Source: Lodderomyces elongisporus (lineage: Eukaryota; Ascomycota; Pichiomycetes; Serinales; Debaryomycetaceae). From it: a stretch of DNA of 64,000 nucleotides. The notes under the pieces were generated by a model that had not been told where the DNA came from, made no database searches, and saw nothing but the letters and a program-made list of their open reading frames with translations. The stretch is from positions 124,001 to 188,000 of the forward strand of contig NC_083676.1 of assembly GCF_030384665.1 (NCBI RefSeq), read 5' to 3'. The translations under genes were made by a program, and so were the position numbers. Positions 1-9,859 of this stretch are shown here, piece by piece. The stretch's first letter is position 1, and each line of letters starts with the position of its first letter.

Positions 1-1977
1 ATCTCAATATAACCAGTACTTTGAAATAATAATAGCCAAAAGAAAAGCATACAAAAGAAAAAAGAACATAGATTTAGACTTCGTTTAACAACTATAAGAG
101 ACTAAGATGTGTTGATAATAGTAATTTGTAAAACACCGCCTCTACGGCAAAATCCAAAGAAAAGAAGTATTATTGAAGTTTGAAACAGGAAAAACCCCAA
201 GAACGCAATATTAGACAGATTAGAAAGGGGGGGTGTTTTACAAGCCAAGATGGAAAAGATTAGATATTTGTTGTTGATAATGATGATGATGATGATGATG
301 ATGATAAATTAGACAAAATAATTGCAATAAAAAAAAAGTTAGCATTCCCGATTCTCGCAATTTGCTAAATAAAAATATTTTACTTTACGTCACACTATAG
401 GCATACAATGCATTCAATGCTAAAATAGCACTCTAATTTTTTCTTGCTAGTTGATATTTACAACTTTTTTTTCACAATGCATTATACCAAAGAGATGAAA
501 ACCAATTGGTACACTCGACACCTGTGTATAATAAGGAAACAAGCGTTTATAAGTATGTGAGTAATTACTACGACATTGTTTGTATTACACATGTTGTACT
601 CCTAGCGTATATGCAAAAGTTGCAATGTTTACCAAGAACAAAAATTGAAATAAATTGAAAAAGATTAAAAAAAATTTGAAGCACAAATCTTAAGTATACA
701 CAGAATGTCATTGTTGTAGGACCAAGTGGTTGCTGGTGACGGATTTATCAGTTGTCAAGTTGCTCAATTTCATTCTATTGATTGGTAAAAAGAAAAATGA
801 AAACAAATTCAGCAAAGCAGAAAGTCACCTTAATAGTGACTGGTTAAAAAAAATCAACAAAAAAGAATAAGCACCAACGCCTAGATAGTTTTAAGAATTG
901 TCGTCAATTCTTTTGTTAATTCTTTCCTTGTCTTTACTAAAACACCCCATGTCAACTCCATATTAGTAGTTGCAAACGCTAAAAACTTTGTTGTTTTCAT
1001 TGTATGAAAATATTGTTTCTTTTGTAAAATTTGTATCCTTATGCCTGTTGTTGTTGTTACTGGTTTTCTCTTTCTCTTTCACCTTATTTAACCTCGGCGG
1101 GACAAGAATAAAAAGCACATAAAAAAAAGATTTGAATGTGTCAAGAATAATGCATTGGCAACCGCCTCTGCACCTCAAATGTGATGACACTGCACTTTTC
1201 AACAACAGTAGAGCCAAGAGACTTTTGAAAAAAATAAAATATGAATTGAGGTCAGACAAGAGACGAAATGTATGTAGAGAAGAAAAGAACAAAACAAAAT
1301 GAAATGGAAGGAAGGTAATTAATTGTGTTTAACTTGACTTCTCTGCTGTTTCAAAACCAGTTGTAGTTACGAAAAAAAAAAAGTGAAAAGTTTGCTTTCT
1401 TTTAGCCCTTTTTGTTGATCGTTGGTTGTTTTTGTGGTTGAAAAAAATAAAAATAAAAAAATAAAAATAAATTTCTTTTTCTTTTACCGTTCCACTATGC
1501 CACTGATCAATCAGATAAAAGCAAAGAGCAAGACACAACACCAACCAATCAACCAATCAATATTTATCTACAGAGGAAGGTGGAAAAAGAAACTACATCA
1601 TTGTTACATTTGAGAGAAATTGATATAATGCACACACACACACACACCCCTTTTCTGCATACCCTATCATTTCTTCTTTTTTTTCTTTTATTCTTCTTCA
1701 AAATTTCAAGGTCATTTCCCCAACTTCAATCAAGACAATGCACAAGTAGCGTAATGAACCAAATGTAATTCCCAAAAACATAATTTTTTTTTACAAGTAC
1801 AAAGAAGATATAGAAAGAAAGAAAAAAAAATTCTCTCTTTGCGTTTCAGCTTATTCTTTACTCTATAGGCTTCAAACAAACTTGTATATATGTCTAAGCC
1901 TATGTTGAAGAATAGTATATGGTTAGTATCGTCAATCGGAAGTACCTCCTCAATTAGAATTTGTCAAAATGCCTTTC

Positions 1978-2069
1978 AAAAAAATAAAAAATAAAAAATA
2001 AAAAATAAAAAATAAAAAATAAAAAATAAAAAATAAAAAATAAAAAATAAAAAATAAAAAATAAAAAAA
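1978..2069. repeat. 7-bp tandem repeat (TAAAAAA)n, about 12 units
   Basis: A T occurs exactly every seven bases from 1985 to 2062, with A in between, giving about twelve uninterrupted units. Related but shorter arrays occur at 38082-38129 and 52104-52170, and an 8-bp version on the other strand at 61443-61537. All lie between genes. Confidence 0.95.
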
Positions 2070-3015
2070 ACGGTTAAGAAAATTTATAATTTTTGTGGTT
2101 ACAAAAAATGATTACAATGAACACCACCACCGGAAAAAAAGAATCAAACAAAATTGTTCTTTGAAGTATTCTATCAGCAATATTGACTGGTTTTTATTTG
2201 CAAAGGATAAAGACCAAAAAAAAAAGAAGCTAAAACTACTCAAGGGAATCAGTAAATTATCTGGAAAGTGTATACCACACCTCCTTTATATGTCGTTTCA
2301 TTCTTTTTTATTTTTACTCTGCCTTTTTTTTTACTCTCGGCATATAAAATCATGTACTTCCTCAACCTTTATCCTTTGTGCAGACAACGTTTATCCACTA
2401 GAATTTTTAGATCAAGCATTAAGTTAAGTGGTTGCAGTTTATCCAACATATACAACCTAAATATTCCAAAGAACAATAGTCCTTTGAAGTTCTTGATCCT
2501 AGAAGAAATAAATAAATCAAGCAAAAAAGAAAGAAAGAAACAAGAGAAAAATGAAAAGTGTAAAGAAAAGAAAGTAAAAAGAAAAAGGAATAAACACTGA
2601 CAATGTGTTATTACAATCCCAGTGTCTCTTTCTCTTGCTGACTCTTCATCATTTGCACAATAAGAAACCTAAATACATATTTGGCAAATGCATCAAAACC
2701 TAAAGTTGTAAAAAACAATAGCATTTTCCATTTTTCCTTTTGTCTCTTGTCTCTTGTCTCTTGTCACTTGCTGGTGCACTGTAAGCCAACAACACAAAAA
2801 GCACCAACGGCAACTACAATATTTTTTTTTTTTTGCTCATCCCAGAATTTCACACCCGTTTTAGGACTATTTTCCGATATCTAAACCATCTCCCTATTAT
2901 TATTGTTATTATTGTTGTTTCTGTCCCAAAGCCTCCTCAGACTTTTTCTTGCTCCTGCTCCACCTCCTCTTCTTCTCCTTCCTCTTCACTCCCTTCTGCT
3001 CACTTTTATCAGATG

Positions 3016-3023
3016 TATAAATA
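3016..3023 (+). promoter_or_regulatory. Probable TATA box of SIT1
   Basis: TATAAATA lies about 150 bases upstream of the SIT1 ATG, within the normal yeast spacing. It is followed by a pyrimidine-rich tract typical of a yeast transcription start region. Position-based inference only. Confidence 0.45.
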
Positions 3024-3174
3024 TACATGCCATTTCCCCCTAATTTCACAATTTGTCTGAAATATGAAACTTACATCTTCTTTTCCTTTTCTTCATCCAT
3101 TTATCATCATCACATCCTCCTCCTCCTTTTCCTTCTTCATCATCGTCATCACTAGTCATACCTAAACACAAGAA

Positions 3175-5028
3175 ATGAGTTCTTCGCTAGAGCACAAAAC
3201 ATCGAGCTCTCGTTCAGGCTCTGTTTCTGGCTCCAACTTGGATGAAAAAGCCCCAGTTTACGACGATAAAAACTCACATTTCAATGACAATACCACCAAC
3301 GATGTCGTTGAGCAAGCCGTCGAAGCACCCAAATCAATCGGTGTTATTAAGGCAGAATTGTTAGCAGAACAATGGAAACACACCTTTTGGTACAAACTCG
3401 TCTTGTTGTTCTCCGCATTCCTCGTTGGTTACGCATACGGTTTGGACTCACAAACCAGATACGTTTATACCGCTTACGCAACTGCGTCATGGAGTGAACA
3501 TTCATTGTTGACCACCGTGAATGCCATCACCGCTTTAACTGCCGCTGCCGCACAACCAGTTTACGCAAGATTATCTGACGTGTTTGGCCGTTTGGAATTG
3601 TTTATTGTTGCTGTATTATTTTACGTTGTCGGAACAATTATCGAATCCCAATCACCAACCATTAACGCATATGTTGCAGGTGCTGTATTGTACCAAATTG
3701 GATACAGTGGTATCATTATGGTGTTGTTGTTTATCCTTTCAGACTTTTCAAGTTTGAGATGGAGATTATACTTCTCATTGTGTCCCTCGTTCCCATTTAT
3801 CATCAACACCTGGATTTCAGGTAATGTTACCGAGGCAGTTGGTACCAACTGGGGATGGGGTATCGGTATGTGGGCATTTATCTTGCCCTTGGCTTGTATC
3901 CCATTCCTTTGCTGCATGATCCACATGAGATGGCTTGCTGGTAAAACCGAGGAATGGAAGGTGTTTAAACAAAGACAAACCAAGTTCCAAGAATTGGGAT
4001 TTGTTGGATTTATCAAATACTTGTTTTGGAGATTGGATGTCATTGGTCTTATCTTGATGGTTGTTTCCTTGGGTTGTCTTTTGATCCCATTGACTCTTGC
4101 CGGTGGTACACAAGAGAAATGGAAACAAGGCAACATCATTGCCCCAATTGTAATTGGTGCCGTGCTCATCATAGTATTTTGCGTTTGGGAAAACTTTGCC
4201 AAAGACCCAATCTTACCCTTGTCATTGATGAAGGACCGTGGTATTTGGTCAGGTGCAGTAATTTCCTTCTTGTTTGACTTTGTCTATGCCGTTGAGGCAA
4301 GTTTCCTTTACACAGTGTTGATTGTTGCCGTTAACGAGTCAATGAAATCAGCAACCAGAATCTCCAGTGTCTCATCCTTTGCTAGTGTGGTGTGTGGATT
4401 TTTCTTTGGTTTATTCGTTGCTTACTTCCGTCACATGAAACCATTCATCATCTTTGGTTGTTCCTTGTGGATGGTTGCATTTGGTCTTATGTACAATTAC
4501 AGATCAACCTTGTCCGCACACGCTGGTATAATTGGTGCTATGGTGGTGATGGGTATCGGTACCGGTTTCTTCACTTACCCAATCACCGTCAGTGCCCAAA
4601 GTTGTGTTAGCCACGAACACATGGCTGTGGTTACTTCTGCATTGTACACACTTTACAGAGTTGGTTACGCCGTTGGTGCCTCCGTTGCAGGCGCAATTTG
4701 GTCTCAAACCTTGTTCAAGAAATTGTCTGAACACTTACCAACAGACCTTGCTACCAGCGTCTACTCTGACCCATACACATTTGCAAGCACTTATGCATGG
4801 GGAACTGACGAAAGAGAAGGTGCCGTTAAGGCATATGGTGAAGTGCAAAGAATCTTGATGATTGTGTGTCTTTGTTTCGTTGCACCAATGATTCTTTCTG
4901 CATTCTTCTTGAGAGACCACGAGTTGACTAGAGAGCAATCGTTGGAACAAGTTGAAGAAAAAGAAAAACAAGAAACCTTAGGTGGATTCTTTGAGAACTT
5001 TGGAAGAACCAGAGCTGAACGTGTTTAA
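3175..5028 (+). CDS. SIT1: Siderophore-iron transporter (MFS, ARN/SIT family)
   Basis: The 617-residue protein is a major facilitator of the siderophore-iron:H+ symporter family, which imports ferric siderophores across the plasma membrane or endosome. A hydrophilic Ser-rich cytosolic N-terminus of about 70 residues is followed by a dozen or more hydrophobic segments. The first contains GYAYGLD, followed by the TRYVYTAYA region typical of Arn/Sit proteins, then QPVYARLSDVFGR (the MFS loop 2-3 signature) and GTGFFTYPITVSAQ in the second half. The charged tail is rich in Glu and Lys. Length matches the family (about 600-640). C. albicans has one main member, Sit1/Arn1, but related species have several paralogues, so the exact orthologue is uncertain. 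The very long upstream region suggests regulated expression, probably by iron. It is transcribed in the same direction as RPS10 downstream, as a separate unit. Confidence 0.88.
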   Translation: MSSSLEHKTSSSRSGSVSGSNLDEKAPVYDDKNSHFNDNTTNDVVEQAVEAPKSIGVIKAELLAEQWKHTFWYKLVLLFSAFLVGYAYGLDSQTRYVYTAYATASWSEHSLLTTVNAITALTAAAAQPVYARLSDVFGRLELFIVAVLFYVVGTIIESQSPTINAYVAGAVLYQIGYSGIIMVLLFILSDFSSLRWRLYFSLCPSFPFIINTWISGNVTEAVGTNWGWGIGMWAFILPLACIPFLCCMIHMRWLAGKTEEWKVFKQRQTKFQELGFVGFIKYLFWRLDVIGLILMVVSLGCLLIPLTLAGGTQEKWKQGNIIAPIVIGAVLIIVFCVWENFAKDPILPLSLMKDRGIWSGAVISFLFDFVYAVEASFLYTVLIVAVNESMKSATRISSVSSFASVVCGFFFGLFVAYFRHMKPFIIFGCSLWMVAFGLMYNYRSTLSAHAGIIGAMVVMGIGTGFFTYPITVSAQSCVSHEHMAVVTSALYTLYRVGYAVGASVAGAIWSQTLFKKLSEHLPTDLATSVYSDPYTFASTYAWGTDEREGAVKAYGEVQRILMIVCLCFVAPMILSAFFLRDHELTREQSLEQVEEKEKQETLGGFFENFGRTRAERV

Positions 5029-5794
5029 TGTATTTAGAGTACAGACTAATTGTTTTATAATATTTCGTGTGTTTTTTCTTAGTATTGTTGATGTTTTCTT
5101 TATATAAAAATATGTCATACCCAGACTATTATTCACTACCATTTATACTCGATATTAAAGTTGTGTAGAAAATCGTCTTAACCTTTACCTTTCTTAACTA
5201 CAACTTGGTACTCCCAATATGGTCAAATGAATAATACTCCACAAATATTATAACCCAATATGGAACAATATGACTGGTAAAAGTCACATGTAAGTAAGAA
5301 TCACGTGATCTCACCACTCGAAGTATACGTGGCTAATACACTCAAATAACTGAGGACCTGAGCTTGTCAGAACAGTTTATCTTTAGTTCACCCACAAAAC
5401 TAGTAATAATCATATTATTTAAGCAGACTTGAAGCATATCAAACACTACTTAAGTCTGACAAATGATTATTATTATTAGTAGTAGTAGTAGTAATATTAT
5501 CATCATTTTCTTGCTTTTCAAATTTTATTAATCATAGATTAAAGAGTAATCAAGTTGATGTAGGTACTACTAGAATATTACAGTGATTTAAATTGGGTCA
5601 AAGTAGAAACAAAGACAAAAGTAATATGTAGAAATGTTTAGAGCGAGTTAGAGTATTTGGTTAGCCAATGCATTTGCCTTGTTGCTCTTGTTAAAATGTA
5701 TCTAGGCAATGCAAAAAAGACTAGTTCCTGTAAATTGATTTGCGGGGTTGATAATCTCGTTTAGTTGAAGTCCAAAAGAAAGAGAATCAAACAA

Positions 5795-5802
5795 TTAGGG
5801 TT
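5795..5802 (+). promoter_or_regulatory. Tbf1-like site in RPS10 promoter
   Basis: TTAGGGTT matches the known Tbf1 motif (ARCCCTAA on the other strand). In C. albicans, Tbf1 and Cbf1 are reported to be the main regulators of ribosomal protein genes in place of Rap1. It lies about 430 bases upstream of the RPS10 ATG and 76 bases from the CACGTG site. Confidence 0.55.
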
Positions 5803-5877
5803 CTTGCCCTTTTTTCTAAAGCGAGCACGTTATATCATAAATCATATGTAATAGTATGTACTATTATTTTTTACAGC

Positions 5878-5883
5878 CACGTG
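5878..5883. promoter_or_regulatory. Cbf1-like E-box in RPS10 promoter
   Basis: CACGTG followed by A, about 350 bases upstream of the RPS10 ATG. With the Tbf1-like motif at 5795 it gives the motif pair known from Candida ribosomal protein promoters. Binding is inferred from motif and position. Confidence 0.55.
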
Positions 5884-6230
5884 AAACCATTTGGTAGCCG
5901 ATATATATTACACAAATGTATATTCTAGTCTTATATGGTTTTACTATATGCGCGCAAGCCCATAGTTAAGCTACACTAAGTATGGCACATACACTCTGCG
6001 CAACTACCACGAGCGCGAAAATTTAGGCGTAGGAGGAAAAAGAGATTTTTTTGAGAGAGTATGCAAAATAGGAAGTGAAGCTAGCATAGTGAGAACAAAG
6101 GTAAAGCAGAGAGTGAGAGAGAGAAAAAAAAAATTTCGAAGTATATTGAAAAATCTTGAAAAAAAAAAGAGTCAAGTCTGCCTCTTGAAATACCTTTTGG
6201 ATAGATCAACCACCACATAGACGTCAGAAC

Positions 6231-7174
6231 ATGCTCATTCCTAAAGAAGACAGAAAGAAGATCCACCAATACCTCTTCCAAGGTATGTTTTTTTTATTGA
6301 ACCTTGCGGAATCGAAGGATAAATGAAGATTGGGCTGAAGATAGTGGAGATTCTTGATTTGAAATGAAGAAAGACAAGAGAAGATTTTGAAGAATGAATG
6401 CATGGAAAGAAAGTTTGCAAGTACATTTGAATATGGATCTTGGATCTACTGCTACAGATGGGGAAACAGATAAAGTAAAGTACTTTTATTTAAAACCCCC
6501 ATTTATGTGTTTATTTGGAGATAATTTTAACCAGGAATTCATCAATATGATAACTTTAAACGAATCATATAATCGATATACCGCCATGTGTGTTCATAAA
6601 CACGAATTTTTTTGCCATGTGAAGATTAAGTTGAAGAAATAACGACAGTGATGGGCTATGTTTTATACAGTACATTTTTTTGGCAGTTCATTACATCCAA
6701 GTCATGTGCATTGATACTTTCTTGTTTTTGTTTTTGTTTTTGTTTGTTTTTTTCTTACAAAGAGTTTCAAACTATCTTTCAAGGTCTCATCTTTCCTTGT
6801 TTCCTTTTTTTTCCCCGTATCCGATTTCAAATCCACGTGGTTGAGAGTAAATACTAACAATATAATATATAGAGGGTGTCGTTGTCGCTAAGAAGGACTT
6901 TGACCAACCAAAGCACGAGGAGATTGACACCAGAAACCTTTACGTCATCAAGGCTTTGCAATCATTGACCAGTAAAGGTTACGTCAAGACCCAATTCTCA
7001 TGGCAATACTACTACTACACATTGACCGATGAAGGTTTGGACTACTTGAGAACTGAGTTGAACATCCCAGAAGGAATCTTGCCATTGACCAGATTGAAGG
7101 CTGCTCCAGCTGAAAGACAAAGACCTGGTAGAGCTGGTCCAGGTGGCAGAGGTGGTTTCAGAAGAAGAGATTAA
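6231..7174 (+). CDS. RPS10: 40S ribosomal protein S10 (eS10), spliced
   Basis: Two exons, 6231-6282 and 6873-7174, join to give a 117-residue protein, component eS10 of the small ribosomal subunit near the head/beak. Exon 1 encodes MLIPKEDRKKIHQYLFQ and ends with the first base of the Glu codon. Exon 2 continues EGVVVAKKDFDQPKHEE and includes the highly conserved YVKTQFSWQYYYYTLT. The C-terminus is Arg/Gly-rich (PGRAGPGGRGG). The join is supported by a GTATGT donor at 6283, a perfect TACTAAC branch site at 6852-6858 and an AG acceptor at 6871-6872. Starting at the downstream ATG at 6956 would lose the conserved N-terminal half. Leu codons are TTG and CTC with no CTG, as expected for a highly expressed gene of a CUG-Ser yeast. 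The protein is slightly longer than S. cerevisiae Rps10 (105). Confidence 0.97.
6283..6872 (+). other. RPS10 intron (590 bases)
   Basis: It begins GTATGT and ends ATATATAG, with branch site TACTAAC at 6852-6858, 14 bases before the acceptor AG. It contains a CACGTG at 6834-6839, close to the branch site, and a T-rich patch (TTTTTG repeats) near 6722-6752. An 82-codon open frame at 6394-6642 looks like chance. I see no clear box C/D snoRNA inside it. Confidence 0.95.
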
Positions 7175-7827
7175 ACTCTTTGCTAGTATGCTAGGGTGTT
7201 TTTGTTAGGTTTCATCATAAATAAAAATTTAATGATTTATCTGTATTTTTGATAGAGGAATTGTGTGTGCAAGATTACTACGAGCCACCATGAATTGTAA
7301 AATCTGGTTCCTTATCCCTTATCTCATATTCCTTATCCCTTACACCTCATCCCTTTTTTCTGTTATAGCTCCTTCCTTTTCGGTTCCGTTTGTTCCTTTA
7401 CATATACTCTGAAATTCTCTATCATGTTGTTATTTTTTTTCGCCAAAGAGAACAACTAGTCTCCTATCTCTTTCCTTATTGCCTTTATGTCTTGGTACAC
7501 TTTGACCCGCGCCTCTTGATGAATAAATAAATTTCAACAAGAAAGTTGGACTAAATTCTGCGATAAATACGATATACACAATGGGTTCTCTTAAAAAAAA
7601 AAAGGAGAATGCCACATAAATGCTGCAAAAGAGACACGAGAATTTTTAACAGGGAAAGGAGGAAGCAGAAGAAGAAGAAGAAGAAGAAGAGACAAGGGAA
7701 TGTTAGCGATAGGAATAATGATCATCTTTGGTGATGATTGTGAATGCAATCTGTAAAAACATATATTTCATTAGACGTGTATGCTCTGAAATTAGGTCGT
7801 GTATATAAGCACAACCATTCTGACGTA

Positions 7828-7858
<31 letters not shown>

Positions 7859-8219
7859 ACATATATATACATTTAATATATAAAGCTGAAACTCTTTGGT
7901 GTGGGTTTAGAAAGTGAGAACTAAAAAAAGCAGTTTTTTTCTGCTTTGACTTTAATCTACTAAATATAAATATTTGTCTAAATTAGTTTCCTTATATGGA
8001 TAATAAAGTAAAAGCACCTAGAAGAGACCAATATTGTTTTGTTTTATTTTTTAAGACTTGATCTCTTCTTCACACTATTTCATTCACAAGCAATACACTA
8101 AAATATTGGGAACTTGATTTGAGATCGCCAAATTGTGAAATCATTATATTTACATCTGATATACTCCAGTATTTTAGAAACAACATTTCGCGTAAAATTT
8201 CAGTAATCTACTTGTTGCA
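7175..8219. other. Intergenic region RPS10-PEF1
   Basis: No gene is seen. Short repeats are present: GAA units at about 7664-7690, and TATGTG units merging into alternating AT at about 7827-7872. The right end presumably holds the PEF1 promoter. Confidence 0.6.
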
Positions 8220-8354
8220 ATGAACGACTTACCCCAGATGCCCACGCCTTATCAACAGCATCAACAACAGTATCCAAAGAAGCACCTGCTGCTGGTGCAG
8301 CAACCATACAGTGGTCAAAAAGTGAAGTATCAACCACCGCCACCACCACCACAG

Positions 8355-8385
<31 letters not shown>

Positions 8386-9662
8386 ACAAGGCACCTCGTA
8401 CAAATAGTTCGCATTCTGTTCCTTACCAACCACAACAGCAACCACAGCAACAACAACAAGCTTACGCCGTGCCACCAACTCCTCAATCTCAATACATGTA
8501 CCTGCAACAGCAACAGCAACAACCACAGCAGTATGCACCTATGCCACAAGCACCCATTTATCATCATCAGCAGCAACCGCAACCGCCTATGTACCAGCAT
8601 ATGCTGCTGCAGCCACAACACCCACAACTGCCACTTCCTCCACAACCACAGCAGATTCAACAAACCTATGCTCTGCTGCCGCAGAATGGCGCTATGATGT
8701 ACAGTAATCCACATGCTGCACAATCTGTTCCTGCTCCACAACAACATTATCAATTGCCACCTCAATCGGTATCACAGCAACAGATTCCTCAAGGGCGTCA
8801 CACCTCATCGTCAAGTCAGCAACATTTCGATCAAAACCAATATATACCTCAATCTCACACTTCCCATCCAGTGAGTAAAAAACCACCACCACCGCAGCAA
8901 CAGCTGCTGCTGCTGCAACCACTGCAACCACTGCAGATGATGATGCAACAGACTGATTCACCACCTCGTATGCATCAGCATTATAAGCAACCAAGCAACA
9001 GATCGAAGGAATCATTATCTACAAACAACAACAACAACAACAACAACAACAGCACCACATTGACTTCAAAACAGAAATTAGAAATTGAACTTCGAAGTGT
9101 TTTCGAAAAAGTTGACACCAACAAACTGGGAAGAATTTCCGCCAAAGAGTTATCGTATGCTTTGTTGAATTTCGACCATACGAGATTCCATGAGTCGACA
9201 ATCAAACTAATGCTCAATCTATTTACAGCTCAAAAAAAGAGTGATGGTTCGAGTTCTTCCACCTCATCATCGTCGTATGACTCCTCTAATAAGTCCTTAA
9301 ACTTTGATCAATTTGTTTCATTATGGAAATACCTTTCGGCGTACAAAAAATTATTTATCCAAGCCGACGCCGACAAGTCTGGTGATATATCATTTGGTGA
9401 GTTTCAAAAGATTTTGGAACAAATCGGGTATAAGCTAGATATAGATCTTGTGCTCCATTTATTCTCCAAATATACTGCAAAAAGCGATGGTGGTTTAGGT
9501 GGCGGCGGAGAAATTGGAAGGCTCAAATTCGACATGTTTATTGAACTCTTAATCTACTTGAGAAAACTTACAGACATTTTCAAAAAATACGACAAGGATC
9601 TTTCTGGTACGGCAACAATTGGTTTCTCAGATTTTTTGTTTGAGATCAGCAACATGTCATAG
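8220..9662 (+). CDS. PEF1: Penta-EF-hand protein, Pef1/ALG-2 type, with long Gln-rich N-terminus
   Basis: 480 residues. The first 280 or so are a low-complexity region of Gln, Pro and His with an Asn run, as in yeast Pef1 but longer. From about residue 285 the protein has calcium-binding EF-hands arranged as in penta-EF-hand proteins (ALG-2, sorcin). The first loop begins at residue 299 with DTNK, then one CTG codon, then GRISAKE. A further loop, DADKSGDISFGE, is fully canonical. A C-terminal DKDLSGTATIGF lacks the acidic 12th residue, as expected for the dimerising EF5. Yeast Pef1 is known to bind Ca2+ and Zn2+ and to act in polar bud growth and cell-wall abscission. At least 16 CTG codons fall in the gene, most in the Gln/Pro region, so in a CUG-Ser yeast that domain is richer in Ser than the standard translation suggests. 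Confidence 0.88.
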
Positions 9663-9859
9663 CTAATTTTTTTTTTTTTGTTACGGTTACTGCTACTATT
9701 ACTGTTGCCATCGCCGATTTTTCTTTCAATAATTATAATTTGTATTCTCAATCTACGTGTATTAATATATTAATAAACACTTTTAACTAAATATCCTTTT
9801 GTTTTTCTAAAATGTTTAAAGTGAAGAAGAAGAAGAAGAAGATAAAAAAGGAGGAGGAA

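Larger units (their letters stand above)
1..3174. other. Long intergenic region upstream of SIT1
   Basis: No convincing gene is seen on either strand. The reading frames present are short and made of homopolymer-encoded residues. The stretch is AT-rich with long A and T runs, a GAT trinucleotide run at about 280-305, a CA run near 1630-1646 and a 7-bp tandem array at 1978-2069. The left part may hold the 3' flank of a gene outside the window. The right part is presumably the promoter and 5' UTR of the siderophore transporter at 3175; several GATA-type motifs (for example TTATCAG at 3007-3013) could bind a GATA iron regulator, but such short motifs are expected by chance. Confidence 0.6.
5029..6230. 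other. Intergenic region SIT1-RPS10
   Basis: No gene is seen. The left part holds the SIT1 3' end. A palindromic TCACGTGA lies at 5301-5308. A TA(G)-rich trinucleotide patch lies near 5470-5490. The right 450 bases contain the RPS10 promoter motifs annotated separately and a short GC-richer patch (GCGCAACTACC and GAGCGCG, about 5998-6017) close to the likely transcription start. Confidence 0.6.

Noticed and set aside
6394..6642. 82-codon open frame inside the RPS10 intron
   Set aside because: It lies wholly within an intron defined by perfect donor, branch and acceptor sites, has no recognisable features, and frames of this size occur by chance here.
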